From positions 186,001 to 250,000 of the forward strand of contig DIUX01000002.1 in assembly GCA_002423185.1 (NCBI GenBank): 64,000 nucleotides of DNA, in the 5' to 3' direction. The stretch's first letter is position 1; each line of letters begins with the position of its first letter. Source of the stretch: Micavibrio sp. UBA6147 (GTDB lineage Bacteria > Pseudomonadota > Alphaproteobacteria > Micavibrionales > UBA1664). Position numbers and translations under genes: made by a program. Shown here piece by piece: positions 27,025-36,027 of this stretch. The notes beneath the pieces were generated by a model that saw only the letters and a list, made by a program, of their open reading frames with translations, was not told the DNA's origin and did not search any database.

Positions 27025-27744
27025 ATGCCGTATCGCCCGATTGCCGCTTCAAACGAGTGCGTCGCCCACGAAACCGCCAAAATCCTGATGGAAACAAAAT
27101 CAATTCTGTTTAACGCGGAGGAGCCTTTTACCTACACATCCGGACGCGTCGGCCCCGTTTACATTGATTGCCGCCGCTTGATTTCCTTCCCCCGCGCCCG
27201 CGCAACCTTGATGGATTTCGGCGCCAGCCGCATCCTCACCGAATGTGGCTATGAAACGCTGGACTACATCGCCGGCGGCGAAACAGCGGGAATTCCTTAC
27301 GCCGCATGGATTGCCGACCGCCTTGAGCTCCCCATGCTCTATGTCCGCAAAAAGCCCAAAGGCTTTGGCCGCATGGCGCAGATTGAGGGCGATATGGCGC
27401 CCGACAAAAACGTCATCTTGGTCGAAGATTTGCAAACCGATGGCGGCAGCAAGAAACTCTTTATTGACGCGCTGCGCGCCGCTGGGGCAAACGTCGCCCA
27501 TTCCTTCGTTGTGTTCCATTACGGCATTTTCAAAGCCAGCGACGACAACATGAACGCCCTTGGCATCAAACTCCACGCCCTCACCACATGGTGGGATGTG
27601 TTGAAAACCGCGTCCGGCCTGAATTATTTCGATGAAAAAACCCTGAAATCCGTTGAATCCTTCCTGCACGATCCCGTGCAATGGTCGGTTCAACATGGCG
27701 GCGTTGGTGAAATTCCGGCGGGCGCAGCAAAAGAGGCCTCATAA
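27025..27744 (+). CDS. pyrE: Orotate phosphoribosyltransferase
   Basis: Adds ribose-5-phosphate from PRPP to orotate in UMP synthesis. Features: FTYTSGRVGPVYIDCRRL (orotate site, about 31-48), GGETAGIPYAAWIADRL, VRKKPKGFGR (catalytic Lys loop), and the PRPP-binding loop VILVEDLQTDGGSK (about 131-144). Length 239. AAGGACA precedes the start. The stop overlaps the next start by one base (TAATG), so pyrE and nadK are translationally coupled. Confidence 0.93.
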   Translation: MPYRPIAASNECVAHETAKILMETKSILFNAEEPFTYTSGRVGPVYIDCRRLISFPRARATLMDFGASRILTECGYETLDYIAGGETAGIPYAAWIADRLELPMLYVRKKPKGFGRMAQIEGDMAPDKNVILVEDLQTDGGSKKLFIDALRAAGANVAHSFVVFHYGIFKASDDNMNALGIKLHALTTWWDVLKTASGLNYFDEKTLKSVESFLHDPVQWSVQHGGVGEIPAGAAKEAS

Positions 27745-28556
27745 TGACCGCCCCCAAAACCAAGCTTGGCAACAAGGCCGGCACGAAGCTCAGCACAAAA
27801 TTCTGCTTCGTCGCGTCAAACAGCGAAAAAGCCTCCAAAGCCTTCGCCGATCTGCAGAAAAAATACGGCCAGCACACCCCGCAAGATTGCGATGTGATTG
27901 TCGTGTTGGGCGGCGATGGATTTTTGCTGCATTCCATTCGCGAATATGCCGATACGGGCAAGCCGATTTACGGCATGAATCGCGGCACAGAAGGCTTCAT
28001 GCTCAACCCCTATTCGATTGACGATTTGCCGCAAAAAATTGCCAGCGCGCAAAAAATCACGCTGCACCCCTTGCGGATGAAAGCCACCCATACAGACGGC
28101 ACCACCAGCGAAGCCTTCGCCTTTAACGAAGTGTCGCTGTACCGCCAATCGGGTCAGGCCTCGAAAATCAAAGTATCCGTCGACAACAAAGTCCGTTTGG
28201 AGGAACTCATCGGCGACGGTATTTTGGTCGCCACCGCGTCGGGGAGCACGGGTTATAACCTGTCCGCCGGCGGGCCGATCATTCCGCTTGGTACGGATAT
28301 TCTCGCCCTCACCCCCATTTGTCCGCATCGTCCGCGCCGTTGGCGTGGTGCGTTGCTCCCCGCCGAGCATACCCGTTTTCGCTTTGACACAATTGACGCC
28401 GAAAAACGCCCCGTCACCGCGATGGCCGACACGCAAGAATTTCACAATGTCGCCAGTGTTGAGGTGAAAGAGCATAAGAGCAAATCTTGTATCCTCCTGT
28501 TCGATGCCTCACATAATCTGTCCGAACGCATCATGCGCGAACAATTCGCGCCATAA
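27744..28556 (+). CDS. nadK: NAD kinase
   Basis: Phosphorylates NAD to NADP. Motifs: GGDG in VVLGGDGFLLHSIRE (about 53-67), NRGTEGFMLN, FNEVSLYRQ (NE/D motif, near 128), ATASGSTGYNLSAGGPI (about 167-183) and LTPICPHRPRRWRG. Length 270 is typical. Coupled to pyrE by TAATG. The start is followed by a basic, lysine-rich leader. Confidence 0.94.
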   Translation: MTAPKTKLGNKAGTKLSTKFCFVASNSEKASKAFADLQKKYGQHTPQDCDVIVVLGGDGFLLHSIREYADTGKPIYGMNRGTEGFMLNPYSIDDLPQKIASAQKITLHPLRMKATHTDGTTSEAFAFNEVSLYRQSGQASKIKVSVDNKVRLEELIGDGILVATASGSTGYNLSAGGPIIPLGTDILALTPICPHRPRRWRGALLPAEHTRFRFDTIDAEKRPVTAMADTQEFHNVASVEVKEHKSKSCILLFDASHNLSERIMREQFAP

Positions 28557-28655
28557 TCAAGCAAAGCGCGAAAACGCAGCACGCCGCGACGAAAGCCGCG
28601 ACCGCTGCACATCGACCAAAAGAGAATTATCGGAGAATGACGGTGTCAACCCGCC

Positions 28656-29288
28656 TCACAAAGACGGCGGATTATCCTTGATTTCCCACATAAGGAGCGC
28701 CGCAGCGGTGCCAAAGGGCGAAAACTCCGCCCCCAAACGCGCCATATCCGCATCATCCGGCCGCGCCTCCCGCATCGTCAGGGTCTGCACCCCCATGCGC
28801 ACGCCAAGGTCGCCCACCGGCCACACATCGCCGCGCCCAAGGCCGAAGATCAAGAACATATCAACGCTCCATTGCCCGAATCCCTTAAGCGCGACAATTG
28901 ACGCCGCAATGTCTTCGTCACTCATCCCGTCAAACAGATGCGGCGTCAAGCGCCCTTCCAAAATCGCCGTGGACATACCCTTAATGTATTCCACCTTTCG
29001 GGCGCTAAGGCCGCAGGCGCGCATCCCGTCAAATTCGGCCTTGACCACGTCATCGGGCATAAAGTCATCACCAAGAAAACGCAGCAAACGTTCCCAAATC
29101 GTTCGCGCTGCGGCCGTGGACACTTGTTGCCCCAGCACAATCCGCACAAGGTTATGATAGGAATTTTCCGCAATCTCGCGGTTGATCGCGGTGTACGGGT
29201 CTGGACATAATTTACGCAGGCGCGGATAGGTATAGAGCATATAATCCAGCCCCTCACGAATGGGGTCAATCTCCACCAAACGCCTCAT
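28656..29288 (-). CDS. DNA-3-methyladenine glycosylase II-type (AlkA-like, HhH-GPD)
   Basis: Base-excision repair glycosylase removing alkylated purines. The HhH-GPD superfamily core is clear: IVLGQQVSTAAARTIW, then the helix-hairpin-helix LKGFGQWSVDMFLIFGLGR and the catalytic Asp in WPVGDLGVR (about residues 141-165). At 210 residues it lacks the N-terminal AlkA extension and resembles the compact yeast MAG/bacterial AlkA type. AAAGGG precedes the ATG. It converges on nadK with about 100 gene-free bases between. Confidence 0.9.
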   Translation of the reverse strand: MRRLVEIDPIREGLDYMLYTYPRLRKLCPDPYTAINREIAENSYHNLVRIVLGQQVSTAAARTIWERLLRFLGDDFMPDDVVKAEFDGMRACGLSARKVEYIKGMSTAILEGRLTPHLFDGMSDEDIAASIVALKGFGQWSVDMFLIFGLGRGDVWPVGDLGVRMGVQTLTMREARPDDADMARLGAEFSPFGTAAALLMWEIKDNPPSL

Positions 29289-29390
29289 ATCGCCGCCCTT
29301 TCATCTTCATATATTATAAAGAAAGCTTAGAAAAACGCACAAAAAACAGCGGCGCAACAGCCTGTATCAGGCCATCTGCGCGCAGCGCTC

Positions 29391-29639
29391 CTATGCCGCT
29401 TCCAATGTAATGCTGTAATCCTCGATCACCGTATTGGCGAGCAAGTCTTCACACATTTTGCGGATGGATTCTTCGGCCTGTTCCTTGTTCAAGCCGTCGG
29501 CAATGTCCAATTCAATCATTTTGCCTTGGCGCGCGGCCTTGACGTCTTTGTACCCCAACTCATGCAACGCATGGGCAATGGCCTTGCCTTGCGGGTCAAG
29601 AACGGCGCGCTTTAAATAGACATGGACATAGGCTTTCAT
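29391..29639 (-). CDS. purS: Phosphoribosylformylglycinamidine synthase subunit PurS
   Basis: Small subunit bridging PurL and PurQ in the fourth step of purine synthesis. The start at ATG 29639 (MKAYVHVYLKRAVLDPQG) has AAGGAGAG just upstream and matches the family start; the frame extends ten codons further. Visible: GKAIAHALHELGY and KMIELDIADG. 82 residues, typical. Transcribed leftward after purC, apart from purQ and purL which read rightward from 32.6 kb. Confidence 0.93.
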   Translation of the reverse strand: MKAYVHVYLKRAVLDPQGKAIAHALHELGYKDVKAARQGKMIELDIADGLNKEQAEESIRKMCEDLLANTVIEDYSITLEAA

Positions 29640-29721
29640 AATCGGCTCTCCTTCATGGCGTTTTCGCACAAATCAAACGGCACGCGCGGGCGGCAATGCA
29701 CCCGCGCTATCCTCTCATCAC

Positions 29722-30585
29722 TTAATGCTGAGGCTGGCCTTTGGTTGGTTTCGGGCGTGTGATGCTGCGTATATTGCGGCTGGCACCGAGTTTATTCTCA
29801 ATTTCTTCAAGGCTGGCGGCCAGCGATTCATTAATGTCACCGCCTTTAATCAACCCCTCGCGCGGAATCAAGCCAAGCCGTACCGCAACCTCTTGATACG
29901 CCTCGATCAACCCGCCCAAATCCTGACGGAAACGGTCTTTATCCAGCTTTTTCTTCGATTCCGTGTCCCAAATACGGCATGTATCGGGCGATATTTCATC
30001 GGCAAGGATGATATAAAGCTCGCCATGCTCGCCCCATAACCGCCCGTATTCCAATTTGAAATCCACCAAGGTCAGGCCGATTCCGGCAAACAAGCCGTTG
30101 AGGTAATCATTCGTCCGTCCGGACATCAGGATCATTTCCTCCAGCTCGTACGGATCCGCCCATCCCATCGTGATGATATGGTCTTCATTCACCATCGGAT
30201 CGCCCAGCCCGTCATTCTTGTAATAAAACTCGATGATCGGTTTTGGCAGGATGGTTCCCTCATCAAGCCCCAAACGCTTCGCCAACGAACCGGCGGCGAT
30301 GTTGCGCACAACCAATTCGATCGGGATAATCTCCACCTCGCGGGTCAATTGTTCGCGCATGTTCAGGGATTTGATAAAATGCGTCGGAATGCCGATGCCC
30401 TCAAGCCGCGTCATCAGATGCGCCGAAATCCGGTTGGTCAGGATTCCTTTGCCCGCAATCGTGTCGCGCTTTTGGTTATTAAACGCCGTGGCGTCGTCTT
30501 TATAGTGGTGAATAACGGTTCCCGGCTCCGGCCCCTCATAAATGATTTTGGCCTTGCCTTCATAAAGCTTATTGCGTCGTGACAT
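29722..30585 (-). CDS. purC: SAICAR synthetase
   Basis: Condenses CAIR with aspartate. Motifs: KLYEGKAKIIYEG at the N terminus, DDATAFNNQKRDTIAGKG, ELVVRNIAAGSLAKRLG, and DFKLEYGR followed by LADEISPDTCRIWD. The start ATG at 30585 (MSRRNKLYEG) has AAGAG 7 bases upstream and agrees with homologues; 50 upstream codons in frame are excluded. At 287 residues it has a C-terminal basic tail of about 30 residues beyond the usual end. It is followed by purS after 82 bases. Confidence 0.94.
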   Translation of the reverse strand: MSRRNKLYEGKAKIIYEGPEPGTVIHHYKDDATAFNNQKRDTIAGKGILTNRISAHLMTRLEGIGIPTHFIKSLNMREQLTREVEIIPIELVVRNIAAGSLAKRLGLDEGTILPKPIIEFYYKNDGLGDPMVNEDHIITMGWADPYELEEMILMSGRTNDYLNGLFAGIGLTLVDFKLEYGRLWGEHGELYIILADEISPDTCRIWDTESKKKLDKDRFRQDLGGLIEAYQEVAVRLGLIPREGLIKGGDINESLAASLEEIENKLGASRNIRSITRPKPTKGQPQH

Positions 30586-30812
30586 GGATGCTCTTTTCAT
30601 CAGGATCATTATCAAATTGGCATAGCACAAATTTATCCATTGCAAAAGGCGGCAATCCATAAAAACAGCAAACAAATCACATCCCGCCGCTCTCCCGCTC
30701 CTGTTTCCCTGCCGCAAGAAAAATATCGTGGTCAAGCCACCCCCCTCATGCTACCTTATGGCGGTTATTTCGGGGCGACCCGACATATTGTCAATTTAAG
30801 GAGAAAACACAC

Positions 30813-31139
30813 ATGAGCGATTTATTAGACCGCATGAAATCCTTTGAAAAGAAATACGCTCTGGACGCCGAAAAAGCCTTTAAGCTGGAGGCCAGAGCCT
30901 GCAAAAAACTCGGCCTCGCCATCGCCGCAAAACTCGGCAAAATCGGCCCCGATGCCGATGCCTACGCCATGGATGTCGTCACCAGCAACCTTGAAGAAGC
31001 CGGCTTTAACGACGTGATCCGCAAAGTCCGCGCCGACCTTGACGCCGCGAACCTCCAAGATATTGACAACGCCAAGCTCGAAGCCATGCTCGTCACCCAC
31101 ATGGAAGAAGCCGCCAAGGAACTCGCCAGCGCCGCCTAG
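30813..31139 (+). CDS. F1-ATPase inhibitor zeta subunit family (DUF1476)
   Basis: Small helical protein of 108 residues. Related Paracoccus zeta inhibits ATP hydrolysis by the F1-ATPase. The pattern FEKKYALDAEKAFKLEARACKKLGL, then DADAYAMDVV and VIRKVRADLDAA matches the family, found almost only in alphaproteobacteria. TAAGGAGAA precedes the start. It is divergent from purC, an arrangement I believe is common in the class. A terminator follows. Confidence 0.88.
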   Translation: MSDLLDRMKSFEKKYALDAEKAFKLEARACKKLGLAIAAKLGKIGPDADAYAMDVVTSNLEEAGFNDVIRKVRADLDAANLQDIDNAKLEAMLVTHMEEAAKELASAA

Positions 31140-31214
31140 TGCGCGAAAACGCAGGGCACGCAAGGCAACCCCATAAGCAAGCGCAAGCGCTTCAAAAGCA
31201 TCACCAAACACAAG

Positions 31215-31240
31215 GAGAGCCCCCAAGGCTCTCTTTTTTT
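31215..31240 (+). terminator. Rho-independent terminator after the zeta gene
   Basis: GAGAGCC...GGCTCTC stem followed by TTTTTTT. Confidence 0.85.
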
Positions 31241-31357
31241 ATATAAACAATCCCCGTCCCCCAACATCACGCCCCGATCGCTCCCCCATTCCTCCCCGCG
31301 ACTCTCGCAAAAAAGGCCGCAAAAAAGATTGACAACAAGCCACCGCAACATTACGTT

Positions 31358-31897
31358 ATGAAAAAAGAAATAACCGCAAGATCGCCCATGCAGCCCTTGA
31401 ACAAAACATTCACATCGCGCAACAAAAACCGCATCGGCCTCATCACCCTGCCTTATTGCGGGAACATGAAGTCTTTAGAACGCGTCACTCAATTCTGCGC
31501 CGATGATATTCTCAAAATAGAGTATAACACCCCAATCATGCAGCGTAGCGAAGACAGAAAATACATCGAAATCCCGACCTATGCCCGCATCACAACCAAG
31601 ACCAAAGGCGATACGTATTGTTTTTTCAAAAGTGAATGGCCGGAAGGCACCGACAAGGCCATCAGCCTGATGTACAGCCGCGCCATGGACGGACACGATG
31701 TTGATTTCAGGGATTATCTCCTGACCGCCGCGCCCCAGCCATCAATCACACCCCCGCAATTACCCGCGCCCCAACACCTTGAATCAATCCCGACCGGTCG
31801 CATTGAATACAAGATTGACCCTGCGGATCAGCCGCAAGCAAAGCCACAGCCATTCAAACCCTTGCCTCCCCTAAGCATCCGGATCATGAAGGTTTAA
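31358..31897 (+). CDS. Unknown 179-residue protein
   Basis: No family recognised. Residues about 10-120 look folded, with IGLITLPYCGNMKSLERV and IEIPTYARITTKTKGDTYCFF; residues 125-179 are Pro/Gln-rich and probably disordered. No signal peptide. An alternative start is ATG at 31388. No clear ribosome-binding site. A terminator starts 14 bases after the stop, supporting a real transcript. Confidence 0.62.
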   Translation: MKKEITARSPMQPLNKTFTSRNKNRIGLITLPYCGNMKSLERVTQFCADDILKIEYNTPIMQRSEDRKYIEIPTYARITTKTKGDTYCFFKSEWPEGTDKAISLMYSRAMDGHDVDFRDYLLTAAPQPSITPPQLPAPQHLESIPTGRIEYKIDPADQPQAKPQPFKPLPPLSIRIMKV

Positions 31898-31910
31898 GCA
31901 CAAAAAAATA

Positions 31911-31940
31911 ATCGCCCTCAAAAAGGGCGATGTATTTTTA
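31911..31940 (+). terminator. Rho-independent terminator
   Basis: ATCGCCCT-CAAAA-AGGGCGAT followed by GTATTTTTAT, an 8-bp stem ending the unknown gene at 31358. Confidence 0.8.
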
Positions 31941-32043
31941 TATTTAGGGGCGGTTTTGAAAGAATAAGATCCTTACCCTGTGGCAAAAGACACCGGCAAG
32001 ATGATTTCTAACCAATCATAGACGCTTAAATTGTGTTTTTCTT

Positions 32044-32061
32044 TTATTCAGAACTGAATAA
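32044..32061. repeat. 18-bp inverted repeat
   Basis: TTATTCAG-AA-CTGAATAA, perfect 8-bp arms with a 2-base spacer: the geometry of a dimeric regulator site. No regulator can be named. Confidence 0.5.
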
Positions 32062-32113
32062 TCGCAAAGGATTAGTCTTCTGCTCAACTCACCGGGATTA
32101 ATTCCCATTTTTT

Positions 32114-32145
32114 AAAACGGATTGATAGACCGTTTTTTATTTTTT
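32114..32145 (+). terminator. Orphan terminator in the AT-rich gap
   Basis: AAAACGG-ATTGATAGA-CCGTTTT followed by TTTATTTTTT. There is no gene directly upstream on the plus strand; the previous terminator is 170 bases earlier, so it may end a small RNA. Confidence 0.6.
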
Positions 32146-32627
32146 CCCTGTTCACTCGCCGTATAAAAATGTCGTGTTCACACACGGGCGAAAAAACCAA
32201 TATCGATGATATTTTTTGACTATAATCATAAAAATACGAAAATCAACATATTTTATTACAAATATTGCGCAAGAACTCGTCTTTTTATCGTTTTTGCATA
32301 TTTAGCAAATTCTGTTTCACTATTTCACAACTTTAAAAGCTGATAGCGAAGACGGTTCAGTCAAAACATTCTCGCATACAAGCCATGCGTCAAAAGCTTG
32401 CCTGAATGATCTATGGCCTATTTTTGTCTGAGAGTCATGAAAAATATGCATGCCACTGCATTTTTTCGCACCATTTACAATCTTCCTCTACACATGCCAA
32501 ATACGGCCTGTTTTGCGATGGACTTTTTCGGGGCGTCTGCTAAGGTCTTTTATGCGCAGGACACGCCCGCCCAAGGTGCCACCCAAGGCGCGGCGCCTCA
32601 ACCCTTTTGACCAGAAGGCAAGCCCCG

Positions 32628-33323
32628 ATGCAGACCGTTAAAATCCTCGTTTTCCCCGGCATCAACAGAGAACACGACATTGCCCATGCCTTCACCCGCA
32701 TCGGCAACGCCAAGGCCGACTTTGTCTGGCACAAAGACAGCACCATCGGCAAGGCCGACATGATTGTCATCCCAGGCGGATTTTCCTATGGCGACTACTT
32801 ACGCTGCGGCGCCATGGCGGCGAATTCCCCCATCATCCGCGACCTGAAGGATCAAGCCGCAAAGGGCGTTCCCATTCTCGGCATTTGCAACGGGTTTCAA
32901 ATTCTGGTCGAAACCGGCTTGCTCGCCGGTGCTTTGTTGCGCAATAACGGCCTGAAATTCATTTGCAAACATGTCTTTATGCGGGCGGAGGGCGCGGCCG
33001 ATCTGTTCACAGCCAACATCACCAAGGGCGATGTGCTGCGCGTTCCCATCGCCCATGGCGAAGGCAATTATTACGCCGCCCCCGATACGGTCAAACATTT
33101 GAACGACAGCGACCTTGTCGCCTTCCGTTACTGTGACGCAAACGGCGCGGTCACGCCGGAGTCAAACCCCAACGGATCGGTCGAAAATATTGCAGGAATA
33201 TTTAGTGATAACCGCAAAATTCTCGGCATGATGCCCCACCCCGAAAACGCGATTGACGCCTTCCACGGCGGCACAGACGGTATAAGGCTGTTCGAAGGGA
33301 TCGCCGCCGCCCTTGCCGCCTAA
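32628..33323 (+). CDS. purQ: Phosphoribosylformylglycinamidine synthase subunit PurQ
   Basis: Glutaminase subunit of FGAM synthase. Class I amidotransferase features: ILVFPGINREHD, the IPGGFSYGDYLRCG strand, nucleophile Cys in GICNGFQILVE (about residue 86), and the late His-Pro-Glu in GMMPHPENA. Start ATG 32628 has AGAAGGCAA upstream and matches the family N terminus. 231 residues. purL follows after 60 bases. Confidence 0.95.
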   Translation: MQTVKILVFPGINREHDIAHAFTRIGNAKADFVWHKDSTIGKADMIVIPGGFSYGDYLRCGAMAANSPIIRDLKDQAAKGVPILGICNGFQILVETGLLAGALLRNNGLKFICKHVFMRAEGAADLFTANITKGDVLRVPIAHGEGNYYAAPDTVKHLNDSDLVAFRYCDANGAVTPESNPNGSVENIAGIFSDNRKILGMMPHPENAIDAFHGGTDGIRLFEGIAAALAA

Positions 33324-33383
33324 AGGCGCCCAACACAAAACAAACACACAGCAAAACAAAAACGCCAAAACCGGAACACAGCC

Positions 33384-35666
33384 ATGAAATCCAGCGCCCA
33401 GCCAAAACCAACCGCCGCAACGCCCCGTCCGCAAGACCTCCCCATCGTCACGGCGCAAATGGCCAAAGAACACGGCCTCAGCCCCGATGAATATGCCCGC
33501 GTTCAATCCATCTTGGGGCGCGAGCCGAATTTTACCGAGCTTGGCATTTTCTCGGTGATGTGGTCTGAGCATTGCTCGTATAAATCCTCCCGCCATTTCC
33601 TGTCCCGTCTGCCGACCAAGGCCGATTGGGTCATCCAAGGCCCGGGCGAGAATGCCGGCATCATCGACATTGGCGACGGTCAAGCCGCCGTTTTCAAGAT
33701 GGAGAGCCACAACCACCCCTCCTTCATCGAGCCATTCCAAGGCGCGGCAACGGGTGTAGGCGGAATCTTGCGCGACGTTTTCACCATGGGCGCCCGCCCG
33801 ATTGCCAATTTGAACGCGCTGCGTTTCGGGGCATTGTCCCACCCCAAAACCCGCCGCCTGTTGTCGGGCGTTGTGGCGGGCATTGCCCATTACGGCAATT
33901 GCATGGGCATCCCGACCGTCGGCGGCGAAACCAATTTCCATGAATCCTATAACGGCAATATCCTCGTCAACGCCATGACGGTCGGACTTGTCGACACGGA
34001 CAAGATTTTCTATTCCCGCGGTGCGGGTGTCGGGCAACCTGTTGTCTATATCGGCTCCAAGACAGGCCGCGACGGCATCCACGGCGCGACCATGGCCTCC
34101 GCCGAATTTGACGACGCCGCCGAAGAAAAACGCCCCACCGTCCAAGTCGGCGACCCGTTCGTTGAAAAACTCTTGCTCGAGGCCTGCCTCGAACTGATGC
34201 AAAGCGGCACGATCATCTCTATTCAAGATATGGGCGCGGCTGGCCTCACCTCTTCCTCCGTTGAAATTGCGGACAAAGGCGGCATCGGCATCACGCTCGA
34301 CCTCGATAACGTACCGATGCGTGAAACCGCCATGACCCCCTATGAAATCATGCTGTCCGAGAGCCAAGAACGCATGCTCGTCATCTTGAAACCGGGGAGC
34401 GAAGACACCGCCCGCGCCATCATGGACAAGTGGGACATCGACTTCGCCGTCATCGGCTACACCACCGCCGAGCGCCAATTGTGCCTGAATATGTATGGCT
34501 CCACATGGTGCGATATTCCCGTGCCGCCTTTGGTGGATGATGCGCCCAAATATGTGCGCCCCACCGCGCCGACAACGGTTCAGCCCTCCTTGGGTGAGGC
34601 CGCCTATCCTCTGCCCTCCGGCGGCTTCAAAGCGGCACTCGAAACCTTGATCGCCTGCCCTGATTTATGCTCCAAACGCTGGTTGTGGGAACAATATGAC
34701 ACGATGGTGCGCGGCGAAACCGTCGCCCGCCCCGCACAGGCCGACGCCGCCATTGTCCGCGTTCCCGCCCGTGATGAAAAAACACCGTCCTACAAAGCCC
34801 TAGCCATGGCGTCGGATTGCACCCCGCGCTATTGCTTCGCCGACCCGAAAACCGGCGGCGCACAAGCGGTTGCCGAGAGTTGGCGCAACCTTGTCGCCAC
34901 CGGCGCCCGCCCGCTCGCCATCACCGACAACATGAATTTCGGCAACCCCGAACGCCCCGAAATCATGGGGCAATTCGCCGATTGTATCGAAGGCATGCGC
35001 GACGCCTGCCTCGCCCTCGACTATCCGGTCGTGTCGGGGAATGTGAGCCTGTATAACGAAACCAACGGCAAGGGCATCCTGCCCACCCCCACAATTGGCG
35101 GCGTTGGCTTGATCGCGGATTACCGCCGCGCTTTGACGCTCGACTTCAAACAAGAGGGCGATGCGGTCTACCTTGTCGGCGCCTTCGGCACGCATCTGGA
35201 TCAAACCCTCTTCGCCCGCGAAATCCACGCTCTTGAAAAAGGCCCCGCCCCGCGCGTTGATCTGGCGTTGGAGCGTAAAACCGGCGAATTCATTCTCGCC
35301 TGCGCCGCCCAAGACGGCTTGCTCAGCGCCTGCCACGACCTCAGCGACGGCGGCTTGCTCTGCGCCCTCACCGATATGGCGATGGCGTCGCTGCGCTACG
35401 GCAATGAAACGCCGCTTGGTATAGCGCTCGTTTCCGACCTGCCGCACAGCGCCGCTTTCTGGTTTGGTGAGGATCAAGCCAGATATTGCGTCACAACTGC
35501 ACAATCTGGTAAAATGGTCGCATTCGCACAGGAACACGGCATCCCCCTCACCCGCATCGGAACGGTGGTGCCGCATGATATGACGTTGCCGGACGGTTCG
35601 ATCGTACAGGTCAAAACCTTAAAAGACTTGAACGAACGCCCATTGCCGGATTATATGAACAAGTAA
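33384..35666 (+). CDS. purL: Phosphoribosylformylglycinamidine synthase subunit PurL (small type)
   Basis: ATP-dependent synthetase subunit. At 760 residues it is the small PurL that needs separate PurS and PurQ, both present here. Visible: FSVMWSEHCSYKSSR, VQGPGENAGIID-like IQGPGENAGI, KMESHNHPSFIEPFQGAATG (about 112-131), LMQSGTIISIQDMGAAGL, MASDCTPRYCFADP, ISDNMNF-like AITDNMNFGNPERP and CHDLSDGGL. A 25-residue Pro/Ala-rich leader precedes the conserved part. Followed by the bolA-like and grxD genes, a common alphaproteobacterial order. Confidence 0.95.
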   Translation: MKSSAQPKPTAATPRPQDLPIVTAQMAKEHGLSPDEYARVQSILGREPNFTELGIFSVMWSEHCSYKSSRHFLSRLPTKADWVIQGPGENAGIIDIGDGQAAVFKMESHNHPSFIEPFQGAATGVGGILRDVFTMGARPIANLNALRFGALSHPKTRRLLSGVVAGIAHYGNCMGIPTVGGETNFHESYNGNILVNAMTVGLVDTDKIFYSRGAGVGQPVVYIGSKTGRDGIHGATMASAEFDDAAEEKRPTVQVGDPFVEKLLLEACLELMQSGTIISIQDMGAAGLTSSSVEIADKGGIGITLDLDNVPMRETAMTPYEIMLSESQERMLVILKPGSEDTARAIMDKWDIDFAVIGYTTAERQLCLNMYGSTWCDIPVPPLVDDAPKYVRPTAPTTVQPSLGEAAYPLPSGGFKAALETLIACPDLCSKRWLWEQYDTMVRGETVARPAQADAAIVRVPARDEKTPSYKALAMASDCTPRYCFADPKTGGAQAVAESWRNLVATGARPLAITDNMNFGNPERPEIMGQFADCIEGMRDACLALDYPVVSGNVSLYNETNGKGILPTPTIGGVGLIADYRRALTLDFKQEGDAVYLVGAFGTHLDQTLFAREIHALEKGPAPRVDLALERKTGEFILACAAQDGLLSACHDLSDGGLLCALTDMAMASLRYGNETPLGIALVSDLPHSAAFWFGEDQARYCVTTAQSGKMVAFAQEHGIPLTRIGTVVPHDMTLPDGSIVQVKTLKDLNERPLPDYMNK

Positions 35667-35720
35667 GCGAATAAAATAAGAAACCAATAAGAAACTGGCA
35701 AACAAGGGAAGACAATAACA

Positions 35721-35960
35721 ATGGCGATGACTCCGGAAACGATTATCCGCATGATCCGCGAAGGAATCCCCGATGCGGTGGTCGAAATTCAAGACCTGCG
35801 CGGCGACGGCGACCATTACGCAACGCTCGTCACCTCCGCCGCCTTCAAGGGCAAATCGCGGGTACAGCAACACCAAATGGTTTACGCGGCGCTGCAAGGA
35901 AAAATGGGCGGCGAACTCCACGCCCTCGCCATTCAAACCGCAACGCCAGACGGACAATAA
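35721..35960 (+). CDS. BolA family protein
   Basis: 79 residues with the class II KH-like BolA fold: AAFKGKSRVQQHQMVYAAL contains the conserved His and the helix-turn-helix signature. The gene is adjacent to a CGFS monothiol glutaredoxin, and BolA-glutaredoxin pairs bind a [2Fe-2S] cluster together in iron homeostasis. GGGAAG precedes the start. Likely co-transcribed with purL and grxD. Confidence 0.9.
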   Translation: MAMTPETIIRMIREGIPDAVVEIQDLRGDGDHYATLVTSAAFKGKSRVQQHQMVYAALQGKMGGELHALAIQTATPDGQ

Positions 35961-36027
35961 CCCCGCAATAAGCAGACCAAACAAAACCATAACCGCGTAT
36001 CACGATGACAGGAAAGGACTCCACCCT

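Larger units (their letters stand above)
31941..32627. other. AT-rich 0.7 kb region without a recognisable gene
   Basis: Noticeably richer in A and T than its neighbours from about 31980 to 32530. It holds an inverted repeat at 32044-32061, another, AATATC-GAT-GATATT, at 32199-32213, and a terminator-like hairpin at 32114-32145. A TATAAT hexamer at 32221 has no good -35. Short frames near 32413-32610 lack ribosome-binding sites. It must carry the purQ promoter and may carry a small RNA. Confidence 0.5.

Noticed and set aside
32298..32310. 13-base match CATATTTAGCAAA between about 32298 and 36690
   Set aside because: Matches of this length are expected by chance in a window this long, more so in AT-rich DNA.
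32413..32610. 65-codon frame just before purQ
   Set aside because: No ribosome-binding site and it ends inside the purQ leader; the AT-rich start looks non-coding.
33162..34478. 438-codon open frame antisense to purQ-purL
   Set aside because: It overlaps two certain enzymes. Its composition (runs of Gly, Val, Asp and Phe) is what GC-biased third positions give when read backwards.
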